A DNA stretch of 64,000 nt from Nematostella vectensis. Lineage: Eukaryota; Cnidaria; Anthozoa; Actiniaria; Edwardsiidae. The DNA lies in contig NC_064043.1 of NCBI RefSeq assembly GCF_932526225.1, forward strand, positions 2,129,501 through 2,193,500, given 5' to 3'. Of this stretch, positions 1 to 10,837 are shown one piece after another (within the stretch, counting starts at the first letter, position 1; each line of letters begins with the position of its first letter). The translations under genes and the position numbers were made by a program. Below the pieces are notes generated by a model. That model worked only from the letters and a program-made list of their open reading frames with translations. It had not been told where the DNA came from and searched no databases.

Positions 1-672
1 ATGATTCTGTCATTCGTATAGATAATTTGCCTCGTATACGTATTAGGTTTATTGCCAGGACCTGGTGAAAGAATCTTAAGTCTAAAGTAATGTTTTAGGA
101 CTGAGCTTTTTAATTTATTATAGTAGAAATAAATAAAAAATAGGAAAAGAAACCGGGGCAATCACGAAGTCGCCTTTGGCCACTTATGCAACACCACAAA
201 GAAAGGTTTGAAAAATGACGAGATTAATCCACCATAATTCATCTCACTTCGTACATCTTCAGCAATACAAACATGCTGAAAATTAGCGTACCGCAAATGG
301 AGTTAATGGAACATTTTGTCAAAAAGTCTCCCAAAAGTCTACACATTTATTATTACCCGGGAAAACCGACAAAAATAGGTGTCTAATAAGTTAGTTTAGT
401 GTACTTTAAAATGAAACCGCGAAGCCGTGAGAAGGAATCAAGAAATATAAAACTAGCAAATCGAAACAAAAACGTTCATCCTGTAGCTTTTTCTAGGAAA
501 AAAACAAATAAATGAAATGTTAACGAAAATAGAAAGAAAATCACTTGAGGCAATGAAAAAAAAATTCTAAAATAAGGAACCATAAAATATGGAACAATAA
601 TCTCACATTTTGTACTTTTTGTAAAAAAATAATAAACCAGAAATTAAGACTTTTAAAGTCCATTATAAATAC

Positions 673-3600
673 CTTGCGAGCGTTGCGTTTCACGCTACGG
701 TTGGCATAGTACGCCATGGCCTTTCTGCGTGACAAGCGAAGCTTTAGTTCCTGAGCTAATCCTACTTCGTGAATACTTGACGATCTACGAGATCTCGCTT
801 TCACTTCGACGCTCAAAAAATCACCTGACTTTTCGCTCCCCATTCCAGACGGCGATGGATAATTTCTATTTGACAAAGTCTGCAATTGTCGATCACAGAC
901 TTGCCGTTCTAGTGGGATTCTACGAGAGTCTTTTTTCCGCCATCGACCCTCGCCATGACAACTTGTCTGACAACTCAAGAGTTGATCTTTGTTTCAGATT
1001 TGTGGAAACTCTTCGTGTCAATACATTAACCCTCTTTTTCATTTAAGCACTTTATGAGTTCCGGACTGCGGACGTAATATATTTGACTTGAAAGCCAAAG
1101 CCATTATTTAGTGACGTTTTGTTTTTAGAATTGCGTGTTAGCGCCAAGACTGCCAGTGCTACCCTCACAGTGTGAAATCACTGCATTTTCATTCGAAAAC
1201 CAGCGAGATATTTAATTACGTCTTTTCGTCGTTAAAGAGACACGACGTTTGCGCCTCCATCTTTCTATTTTGTCTCAATTTTTATTTTTATTTTTTACCT
1301 TCTAACTCAACGTTCAAAGCAAACACATAACTCATATTCAGTCCAAGACTTTGAAGGATTTCCCGATTCTATTGCCAGAGTGTGACGTTAATCAATGTGA
1401 ATTTCCACAACATCTGTGGGAAATGATGACTAATATTGACATTCTTTCTGATGGGAAAGAGGGCCGCTTTTCATTGGTTGGCGGTTGTTGATAAAAGTAC
1501 TTTAGTACTTAGGAAAAAGCAAGGAAATTGGTCGTGATTTCATGTATGTATTTAACGCTTGACTACTGAAAAGACGGAGATCAAAGAAGCATTATAGCCG
1601 CTCAAAGCTATGTTCGTAATATAATGTAATTAAAGCCATGTTCGTAATATAATGTAATTAAAGCCATGTTCGTAATATAATGTAATTAAAGCCATGTTCG
1701 TGATATAATGTAATTAAAGCCATGTTCGTGATATAATGTAATTAAAGCCATGTTCGTAATATAATGTAATCAAAGCCATGTTCGTGATATAATGTAATTA
1801 AAGCCATGTTCGTAATATAATGTAATTAAAGCCATGTTCGTAATATAATGCGATCAAAGCCATGTTTGTAAATAAGGTAATTAAAGCCATGTTCGTGATA
1901 TAATGTAATCAAAGCCATGTTCGTAATATAATGTAATCAAAGCCATGTTCGTAATATAATGTAATCAAAGCCATGTTCGTAATATAATGTAATCAAAGCC
2001 ATGTTCGTGATATAATGTAATCAAAGCCATGTTCGTAATATAATGTAACCAAAGCCATGTTCGTAATATAATGTGATCAAAGCCATGTCCGTAATATAAT
2101 GTAATTAAAGCCATGTTCGTAATATAATGTAATTAAAGCCATGTTTGTAATATAATGTGATCAAAGCCATGTTTGTAAATAAGGTAATTAAAGCCATGTT
2201 CGTGATATAATGTAATCAAAGCCATGTTCGTAATATAATGTGATCAAAGCCATGTTCGTAATATAATGCAATTAAAGCCATGTTCGTGATATAATGTAAT
2301 CAAAGCCATGTTCGTAGTATAATATAATCAAAGCCATGTTCGTAATATAATGTAATTAAAGCCATGTTCGTGATATAATGTAATTAAAGCCATGTTCGTA
2401 ATATAATGTAATCAAAGCCATGTTTGTAATATAATGTAATTAAAGCCATGTTCGTGATATAATGTAATCAAAGCCATGTTCGTAATATAATGTAATTAAA
2501 GCCTATTCGTGATATAATGTAATCAAAGCCATGTTCGTAATATAATGTAATCAAAGCCATGTACGTAATATAATGTAATTAAAGCCATGTTCGTAATATA
2601 ATGTAATCAAAGCCATGTTCGTAATATAATGTAATCAAAGCCATGTTCGTAATATAATGTAATTAAAGCCATGTTCGTGATATAATGTAATTAAAGCCAT
2701 GTTCGTGATATAATGTAATCAAAGCCATGTTCGTAATATAATGTAATTAAAGCCATGTTCGTGATATAATGTAATCAAAGCCATGTTCGTAATATAATGT
2801 AATCAAAGCCATGTTCGTAATATAATGTAATTAAAGCCATGTTCGTGATATAATGTAATTAAAGCCATGTTCGTGATATAATGTAATCAAAGCCATGTTC
2901 GTAGTATAATATAATCAAAGCCATGTTCGTAATATAATGTAATTAAAGCCATGTTCGTGATATAATGTAATTAAAGCCATGTTCGTAATATAATGTAATC
3001 AAAGCCATGTTTGTAATATAATGTAATTAAAGCCATGTTCGTGATATAATGTAATCAAAGCCATGTTCGTAATATAATGTAATTAAAGCCTATTCGTGAT
3101 ATAATGTAATCAAAGCCATGTTCGTAATATAATGTAATCAAAGCCATGTACGTAATATAATGTAATTAAAGCCATGTTCGTAATATAATGTAATCAAAGC
3201 CATGTTCGTAATATAATGTAATCAAAGCCATGTTCGTAATATAATGTAATTAAAGCCATGTTCGTGATATAATGTAATTAAAGCCATGTTCGTGATATAA
3301 TGTAATCAAAGCCATGTTCGTAATATAATGTAATTAAAGCCATGTTCGTGATATAATGTAATCAAAGCCATGTTCGTAATATAATGTAATTAAAGCCATG
3401 TTCGTAATATAATGTAATCAAAGCCATGTTCGTAATATAATGTAATTAAAGCCATGTTCGTAATATAATGTAATTAAAGCCATGTTCGTAATATAATGTA
3501 AGAACAACATGTTTTGGATGGGTCATAATGTAGAAGGGGAAAAATGAGGGCAGGGGGGGGGCTTATGAAGAAGGTGGGGGAGGGGAGGGGGATTATCATT

Positions 3601-4148
3601 AATATTTCCAGAAAATGGCTCACAACATAGATAAAATGTTGCATAAAGGCAGGCTGCTTATAGTTGCTGTTATGCAGAAAAACAATTAAACACAAGAATC
3701 ATGGAAAAGGTTTCCCATAACATACCTTTAAAGACGAACGAGAACGCTCCTGAAAGAAAGATAAAACACAAAATCCGGTCAGAATATCAGAGCGCAATAA
3801 ATGTTTGAAATATCATATGAAAACGGTCTTTAGAAATAGGACATTTACAAAATAAAACCGCTGACCCACCTTAATTGTTTTGAGCCTGTCGTGCGTCTTT
3901 CGTATTAGTGCCGTAACGAGTAAAGGCGCGGCTACTGCGCTGAGACTTTCCCGCCGAAACTTTTCCAGTTCCACAACACGCCTGGATATTTCCAGCGATG
4001 TCTTCTGCGCCTCTAGACTGGGCTGAATGATGGTGATGCGATCTTTTGGGATCTTTTTCTGCATCACAGGCCGCGGAGGCTTGCCGGCGCGGAATGGCTC
4101 ATTATCGAAGTTAATGTCGATGTCAATGATGGATTTGTCGTACGCCAT
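673..4148 (-). CDS. Unrecognised multi-exon gene, 5' part (three exons, runs off the left edge)
   Basis: Proposed exons are 4148-3870, 3749-3726 and 966-673. Exon 1 opens with ATG (MAYDKSIIDIDINF) and ends AAG|GTGGGT after 93 codons. Exon 2 is a 24-bp microexon (ERSRSSLK) behind a strong pyrimidine tract ending CAG and before GTATG. Exon 3 starts after TTGTCAG and ends AAG|GTATTT, giving 98 codons. All junctions are phase 0, so the frame stays open for 199 residues and continues beyond the window. The protein is hydrophilic, with a basic N-terminal half and a Ser/Arg-rich middle; I see no signal peptide, membrane segment or known domain. The 2.8-kb second intron carries the 28-bp satellite. 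Exon 1 is well supported; exon 3 is weaker because its acceptor has a poor pyrimidine tract. Confidence 0.45.
1047..1601. other. No gene seen
   Basis: This is AT-rich sequence inside the proposed intron of the leftmost gene. No open frame, RNA gene or element is recognisable. Confidence 0.5.
1602..3500. repeat. 28-bp minisatellite, about 68 copies
   Basis: The unit is AAAGCCATGTTCGTAATATA followed by ATGTAATY. It varies at a few sites (gta/gtg, att/atc). Two blocks sharing the same rare variants lie 587 bp apart, so the array also grew by duplication of about 21-unit blocks. It lies in the second intron of the gene at 673-4148. Confidence 0.97.
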
Positions 4149-5930
4149 GTTATCACAGATTGTTATGATGCTTGCATCATGTTGATACTATGTACTACGA
4201 GAGAGAAGAAGAAAGACAAAAAGAAGTGATCTAGACTAGATTTGGTATAACTAGGATAACTGTATACAAATGATAGAAAAAATAGGCGTTATGTGTAGGC
4301 GTGATGGAATCAGTAAAATAAATCAACACAATGCTGAAAAGGTATGTTTTCACATCAATTTAAATACAGAAAAGTTTTGTAGTAGTTTCGAGCGTTAGCC
4401 CTTCGTCGGAGCAAAAGAAAGGGCTTTGTTTTCATTAATTTAAAATTCGTTTATGTTTTAGCCCAGGTCAGATATAGTATTTTTCTTTTTCTTTTGGAGG
4501 GGGGGGTATTACATTGGAGACCTCCCTATTGCTGTAAAGGCCGATTTAGACGCTACGATTTATGCCTACAACCATCGCATGCGACATGTTTGAGCTTTGA
4601 TTTAGACACTCACGACTTTTCGCTCACGTCTCAAGAAAATCGCATACGAATTTTGTGCTTTGTGAATGATTAGTAATGTGATATCTAGTTTTAAAGCTTT
4701 GTTTACAATATCACAATTCGGTTTTCTTTACAAGGAATTGTCGAATCCACTCAAGTGTAGCGTAGAACCAAAAGCAAACACAAGTTTACACACAAAAGTC
4801 TTTGTCATGTTATCACTAACGACCTGTTACAAATGCTAACAAATCATTGCTAAAATGGCACTTAAAGCATATTAATAAAATTAATTTAATATATAAGATT
4901 AAGCTTACCTGAATTCAAATAAGACGAAAATGTGATGTGAGGAGGAATATTTCACTCTCTTCATTGTGAAATTTGTAGCGTTAAGTTCATTTGAGTAAAG
5001 GGTAGTTTTAAGTTTAGGACAACCACATTCGAGATTGAACCTTTCTGAGCCGATTATCACATCACTTGAACGTTTTGCCTTGTCTGTAAAGGCTTCATTG
5101 AAGAGAATCTACTAATTGCATGCCGATACAGACGACGAGCGAAGTCACATTGATCTTTCCCGCAAGCTTTAGTGGTTGCTCGTTTTGTTGTCTTTTAGCA
5201 ACCTTGATAAACACGGCGTCTAGTCTGCTAAACAAACTTTGATGCAAATCAATTATTTGCTCGCCTTCGGTTTAGTGTACAAGGATTCGTGTAGTGAGCT
5301 AATGGGTGCACAGAAGGCTGGTAAAAACCCGGAGCTCATCAATGCGTGGTTTCCATCCCAACCGAGATGTAACCAGATCTTCTAGACAAAGGCATTTATA
5401 AAATCACTAATTAATCCACCACCCCTAGATTTTAATCAATATAACTAGGCCTTTTTAGACTTGTGCTGTGACATACACCAGTGGACTGGATCACATATAT
5501 GCCATTTCTAGCAAGTGAATATCTTTAACCTAGAAAATAGAATTTTTTTTTACTTGTACATGACTGGACTCATTGATAGGGATGATATGCATAGCTTTTT
5601 TAGAAAAAAATGCCCAAGAAAACATCAGATTCAGGCAAGGTTTTGTAATAAGATTACCTTGACGGTGAATATACAGGAAAAATATCGAAAGTGGGTTGAC
5701 ACTGCTGCTTTGAATTTATAAAGGCAAATACTTTTTAGAATTTGGGCTCCCTGTGGTTTCCCTAATGGTTTTAACATAAAAAATTATCTGTTAGAATATC
5801 AGCCATAACTAAATGGAGGCTTGTTTGTCTATCAAGCAGAATTTGCTTACACTTTTGTATGCACCTAAGCTTGCGAAAAAGGCATTGTTCTCAGGCAGTG
5901 AGGCAAGCATAATTTTTTAGGGTGTGTTGG
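4149..5930. other. Intergenic, no supported gene
   Basis: Upstream flank of the leftmost gene. It contains a short poly-G run near 4498-4507 and AT-rich sequence. The short open frame at 5515-5721 has no recognisable domain and is not called. Confidence 0.5.
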
Positions 5931-6945
5931 TAAACACATTGACCCCTCAACCGGCCTGTACCGGCTTTGGGAAGTACCCACAACCCAAAAAATTCATAAA
6001 TGCAAACTAAACACAACAAGATGAAGATACTCAGACATCAGTCTAAGGGATAAATGATCTTGGAGATATGCATCCAACCAAGGTGTTGGCAACTACTCTT
6101 AAGCAAAATAATAGCACAGGTTCTTTGACAAATTTCAAATCGAAAAAGGAAAGAAAAGCAGAATCACCCCTCTCAATAAAACGCTCAAAATACAACACAA
6201 GGGAGAGAGATCAGCAAACACAGCTCAAGACACAAATAGATACCTTTATTCTGATCCTCCAGGTTCATTTCCATGGCCCCAAAACACAATGTCCACTCCT
6301 TGAAGGCTTGTAAAACAACGAAGATGCCTTTACGGATTGGAAAGCATTCTGGGAGATCCAGGGAAAAATTCACTGGGGGAGGGCCAGTCAACACTCCTCT
6401 CCCCAAAGTCAGATGTTTTTTGTATAAGTCTTATCACCCCGAAGCCAAACAAATCAATTCCAGGTCATACAGACCCAGTATAGCAGTGTAAACAATTTTG
6501 GAATCAATTTGGTTTCAGAAAAGACAGCATTTAGGAGAGCTGTGGTGATTCATTAGAAAATTATTTTCTCATCCAGGCAAAGCCAAACAAGAAAAAATCA
6601 TCATGAATCCACCTTTGCTTGCAAATATCCATAAGCAAAGCACTCAATTATTCCCCAAAAGACTTCATGATGTCCTGAGACACTCTCCTAATATGCTCAT
6701 AGCTGTATGTTTGATGAAAAATACAAGCAACCATCAACTTGTGCTGGCTTCAGCACAACGACGAGGGATTAAAAGTGCGGACCGCAAAGCACTGTTGGAA
6801 AGCTTGGATACCGCTGACAAGGTGAAACTGTGTTTGACTTTGACGGGCTGTATAAAACTCAGAATAGGGGGGGAGGTATCTGTTTTTAGTCTGTTTTTTG
6901 TAAATTCAGCTCAAAAATAGCCAGGAGTCAATGGGTTAACTATGC
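5930..6945. repeat. Possible degenerate interspersed element
   Basis: The right end contains a sequence whose reverse complement begins GTTAACCCATTGACTCC, and the left end near 5935 has a similar CATTGACCCC motif. Several short overlapping open frames occur in between (6185-6406 minus, 6603-6920 plus), but none matches a family I know. The element call rests on weak end similarity only. Confidence 0.2.
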
Positions 6946-8238
6946 ACTTTTATGATCTCTGCGAAATAAAATCCTCATAGGAATTGTGATTTGCGTTAAC
7001 AAATGAAAAGAGCACTTAAAACAATAGCAAACTGCATATATCATGTGCTTTGTTCAGCTAAATAGATAGAATGAATAGTTTTATCGGTTTTATTTATCAC
7101 GACACAGGGAGCCCATGGAGTAGGCACAGGCATCCCGTGCAAGGCAGTTTCAAGTACAGGTTATGGAATGTAGCACCCGTTATTTACTAGTGTTATGTTA
7201 TAATAACGGGAAGCAGCGAAATCTAATTACCACATAATAAGCACACAATGCACGCAGAGAATATTGATGATTTGGGGAAATTTTCAAGAAGAAAATGTAT
7301 GGTAAGTAAAACGTGTTGTCAGCATCTACACCTCGACCTTAACCGCCTTTTCAAGTAAATTTTTTTAAATTGTTAAGAATAAATAGCAGACGGACAGGAC
7401 AAGTGAATAGGATTACATTAGTAACAATTCCTCTTGAGACAATCACGAAAAATCAATGACCCTTGAAATAATGAATCAAAATCTACAGTTTCGACGATGC
7501 CCGGTAATGGCCGTTCTTATAGTCAATCAAATTTTTAGAAGCTGAACTCTGAGATCCATCAAGCCGGTTTTAAATTTAAACTTAAAAACGTGATATTTTT
7601 AAAACTTCAGTCTATTTTGAAATGTTTCCCGAAAAAACAATGTGTAAAATGAAAATCCATTGGGCTGATGTTATCTATGAGAACTCAAATTAAAAAAAGT
7701 ATTGTTTTGGTGATCATTCATGGCTTCTTGTTTTTATCGACTGAAATAACATCACGGTATATTTGAAGAAAAAGAAGATTATCTTCTTATGTGACATTAT
7801 ATATAAATTATGTTGGTATTCAATATTACAGCAACTGACCAGTAAAACTGAACACAAGAAATGTGTGGAATGTATATTGGCCTCTGACGAATCCACAAGC
7901 GTAGACGTGTTGAGACATGTTTATTCGACTTTGATTGAAACAAACATTGCATACTAATTTTTGACCCTCCCCCTGCAAAAACTCGAGCTACCCAGCAAGT
8001 CATCAAAGGAAACGTAAATATATTCAAGGGGGAGTGTTCATTAAAAACCCTGAGGGGGTGGGGGGGGTGGGGAGGGGGCAAGGGGCGGCGACATTCCCCC
8101 TCAGGATTATTAAACTGACACTCCAGAAAAATAGAAAGGGGTATATCGAATGCTCCGTATTTTTTTTGCACTAAGCTGCATTTGTTTATCACAGGTCACG
8201 TGTTCATGGCGCATGATTAACCATCACAAGTGTGACAA
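6946..8238. other. Intergenic, 5' flank of the glycosyltransferase-like gene
   Basis: No coding exon is recognisable. A very G-rich stretch at 8050-8090 contains several runs of five or more G and could form a quadruplex. Confidence 0.45.
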
Positions 8239-9564
8239 ATGGTGAGACGTGCCGTCATCTTGCTGCTCGCACTTTTCGCCGCGCTGACCACGATCTACAT
8301 ACACCAGACATGTAACGACGGCGCGGTCACAAAGGTCAGTCTGATACCACAGGACGCCCACAGTTTCTCCGCACCCGCGAGAACATTACGGCGTGACATA
8401 CTGAAAAAGGGAAAAGATAAGCGACAAAACATTGAGACGGGCTCACGTGAAATTTTACGCAGAAATCCAGAGACGAATGCTGCTGGAATGGAGTCAGTAA
8501 ATCTCACTTCGGGTCGAAAACGCGTGCTTGGAGGGCTAAGACAGGAGGGCATGCCTGCTGGAAAAGGGGAAAAACAATTTCTATACGTGACACAAACAGA
8601 GGAGTGTCTACCTGGACATTTTCTTCGTAAAGACCAGTTAGGACCAGAGGGTGAGACTTACGACTTATTGGTACTGAGCTGGAAAAGCCAGTGCACTGAC
8701 CTGTCCAAACATTACCATAATGTACGGTACTTATACCCGGGCATTAATACCACCTGGTCGACAGGAAGGAACATCTTGTTTGACCAAATCATGGAGGAGC
8801 CTAAGAAATACCTTTATTATATCTTCATGGATGATGATATATTCTTGAATTTCACGGATCCATCTCAAGTGACGTTTAATAGGTCAAGTTTTCTAAACGA
8901 ATTCCTACGTAAAATGGTGCAAAAAAAATGCCAAGTATCTAATGAAATAAGCTCAGGAAATTCTTACCGAGATTTCGAGAAGTTTTTACTGGAGTATTTG
9001 CCAGCTGTGGGGCTGCTTAACTTTTGTTTCGACGGCAGAAAGAAGTGCATATCGACATTTTACCCGGACATCTGGGACTCCTTATGCAGATACCAGGGCC
9101 CTGTTCCTTTCCCTTATGTCTCGTACTCTACATTCGATGCCGCCATCAACGCGTTCCACAGGGATGCAATATCACATTTATTGCCGTACCACGTGACTTA
9201 TGAGAGAGTCAATTGGCAGGAAAGTCAGAAGTACCTTATCCTGGAAGCGGATATCAAATTTCAAGGGCAGGTATTATATAACATGCTGATTACGGGATAC
9301 GGAACAAAACATAGGCCGTACCCGAGGCATATTAACTGGTTACAAAACTGGGAAAAAGTGCTAGATGATCTTAGACCTCAGATCGAGGCTCGTTATCGGA
9401 ATGAAAGCGAGGTTGTGCCATTTCGGTTGTTTAAGCGACGGTTTGATGACTTTCGAAACCCTCTTTCTCCGAAACAGCCAGTAGAGCCGTACAGACACTA
9501 TAGACTGAACTGCACTAGGACCTGCCACCACCAGCCAAACATGTACAGGCTTTACAATGGCTGA
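8239..9564 (+). CDS. Type II membrane glycosyltransferase-like protein, single exon
   Basis: A 441-residue ORF with a clear ATG. Residues 1-4 are basic (MVRR) and residues 6-21 form one hydrophobic segment, the usual signal anchor of a Golgi type II enzyme, followed by a basic stem. The lumenal part contains YYIFMDDDIFLNF with an acidic triad at 198-200, like the DxD metal/nucleotide-sugar site of GT-A glycosyltransferases. It also has several NxS/T sites and scattered cysteines. I infer a Golgi glycosyltransferase but cannot name the substrate or family. The last eight residues (NMYRLYNG) and the TGA stop fall inside the first unit of the 48-bp satellite that follows, so the native C-terminus may have been replaced, or the satellite may have grown from it. 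An AATAAA at 10331 lies beyond the array, so the array may be 3' UTR. Confidence 0.8.
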   Translation: MVRRAVILLLALFAALTTIYIHQTCNDGAVTKVSLIPQDAHSFSAPARTLRRDILKKGKDKRQNIETGSREILRRNPETNAAGMESVNLTSGRKRVLGGLRQEGMPAGKGEKQFLYVTQTEECLPGHFLRKDQLGPEGETYDLLVLSWKSQCTDLSKHYHNVRYLYPGINTTWSTGRNILFDQIMEEPKKYLYYIFMDDDIFLNFTDPSQVTFNRSSFLNEFLRKMVQKKCQVSNEISSGNSYRDFEKFLLEYLPAVGLLNFCFDGRKKCISTFYPDIWDSLCRYQGPVPFPYVSYSTFDAAINAFHRDAISHLLPYHVTYERVNWQESQKYLILEADIKFQGQVLYNMLITGYGTKHRPYPRHINWLQNWEKVLDDLRPQIEARYRNESEVVPFRLFKRRFDDFRNPLSPKQPVEPYRHYRLNCTRTCHHQPNMYRLYNG

Positions 9565-10140
9565 TCACCATATATCCACACGCTACCCATGTACAGACTC
9601 TACAATCAACAGGCTACCCATGTACAAACTTTACAATGGATGATCACCTTATATCCACAGGATACCCATGTACCGGCTTTACAATGGCTGATCACCATAT
9701 ATCCACAGGCTTCCCATGTACAGACTTTACAATGGCTGATCACCATATATCCACAGGCTTCCCATGTACAGACTTTACAATGGTTGATCACCATATATCC
9801 ACAGGCTACCCATGTACAGACTTTACAATGGCTGATCACCATATATCCACAGGCTACCCATGTACAGACTTTACAATGGCTGATCACCATATATCCACAG
9901 GCTACCCATGTACAGACTTTACAATGGCTGATCACCATATATCCACACGCTACCCATGTACAGACTTTTCAATGGTTGATCACCATATATCCACAGGCTA
10001 CCCATGTACAGACTTTACAATCAGCAGGCTACCCATGTACAAACTTTACAATGGATGATCACCCTATATCCACAGGATACCCATGTACAGACTTTACAAT
10101 GGATGATCATCAAATAACCACAGGGAACCCATGTAGAGAC
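9538..10140. repeat. 48-bp minisatellite overlapping the 3' end of the upstream gene
   Basis: About 12 units of CCATGTACAGACTTTACAAT followed by GGCTGATCACCATATATCCACAGGCTAC (28 more bases). A shorter variant lacks the TGATCACC part. The unit is 16 codons long, so two forward frames and one reverse frame stay open; these frames are not evidence of protein. The first unit supplies the stop codon of the gene ending at 9564. Confidence 0.97.
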
Positions 10141-10198
10141 TTATAAATGACATGCCCTTTTGTCAGGGATCGCCAGGAAAGCCATAGGAAGTTCAATG

Positions 10199-10228
10199 TA
10201 ATGCCCTGCTCAAAACATGAGCAGGGCA
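10199..10228. other. Perfect inverted repeat (12-bp arms)
   Basis: The sequence atgccctgctca is followed by a short A-rich loop and its exact complement. It lies between the 48-bp satellite and the AATAAA at 10331, so it would fold as a hairpin in the inferred 3' UTR of the glycosyltransferase-like gene. Confidence 0.6.
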
Positions 10229-10330
10229 TGAGTAAACATAATGTTTCAGTGTACGCACATAGATTTTTTTCGTATGGCTGGAATATTCGATCCATTCGCA
10301 GTAATGTTTGCTTGTTAAACATGACCATCT

Positions 10331-10336
10331 AATAAA
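10331..10336 (+). promoter_or_regulatory. Candidate polyadenylation signal
   Basis: AATAAA downstream of the 48-bp satellite. It is the first one found after the glycosyltransferase-like ORF on that strand. Use of the site is inferred. Confidence 0.35.
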
Positions 10337-10680
10337 GTAAATCAAATATTTTCTTCTAAAAATGTAGATTTTCTCACAAATCATAGCCTATTAGTATCTT
10401 TCTAGATATAACTTTGAGTTTTCTACATAATGTGGCGCAGGAGATGTCTAATGTGAGAGGGGTTTCCCAAAGTTCGATATTGGACCCATTTTTACAATGT
10501 ACTTTCGCTGTCTTTTTTAGCTGCTGGAGGAATTATTGCTTCAATGAGACCAGTGTGGTCTCATTTTTGCGGCCGAGAAAGAAAAGTGTAGGTCCTTTGA
10601 GTATGGTTAGTACGTTGTAAGCTCAACCATAACCCGATACTTGGTCCCATTGTGAGGACGCTTTGACTTTTGGCCTTTTT
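10337..10680. other. No gene seen
   Basis: This lies between convergent genes. Short open frames such as 10414-10620 have no recognisable content. Confidence 0.4.
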
Positions 10681-10752
10681 TTACACAGCTACCGTTTCCG
10701 TCATACGACTTCTGTCTTCCTCGTCATAACTGTCATCTAGACCGTCGGCAAG
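10681..10752 (-). pseudogene. Second copy of the terminal coding segment of the MS4A-like gene
   Basis: On the minus strand this 72-bp block reads LADGLDDSYDEEDRSR and then ends TVAV-stop. It matches the last 24 codons (stop included) of exon 5 at 10838-11077, in the same frame. It lies about 90 bp beyond the first stop. It could be a 3' UTR duplication or an alternative terminal exon; no convincing acceptor precedes it. Confidence 0.6.
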
Positions 10753-10837
10753 TCAGCAGCGTAGTTTGATTTATCTGTGACTTTCATCCGCCATAGATCA
10801 AAAATTGGCCTCATTGTCAGGCGGCGTTGACCTTGTT

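Noticed and set aside
729-1046. Plus-strand 105-codon frame
   Set aside because: It lies opposite the proposed exon 3 and has no ATG-linked splice model. The minus strand chains with two other exons in phase.
1602-3500. CRISPR-like array
   Set aside because: The repeats are contiguous with no unique spacers, and the DNA is clearly animal. The same applies to every other array here.
6603-6920. 105-codon plus-strand frame as a gene
   Set aside because: No recognisable domain, no splice or promoter context, and it lies in a probable degenerate repeat.
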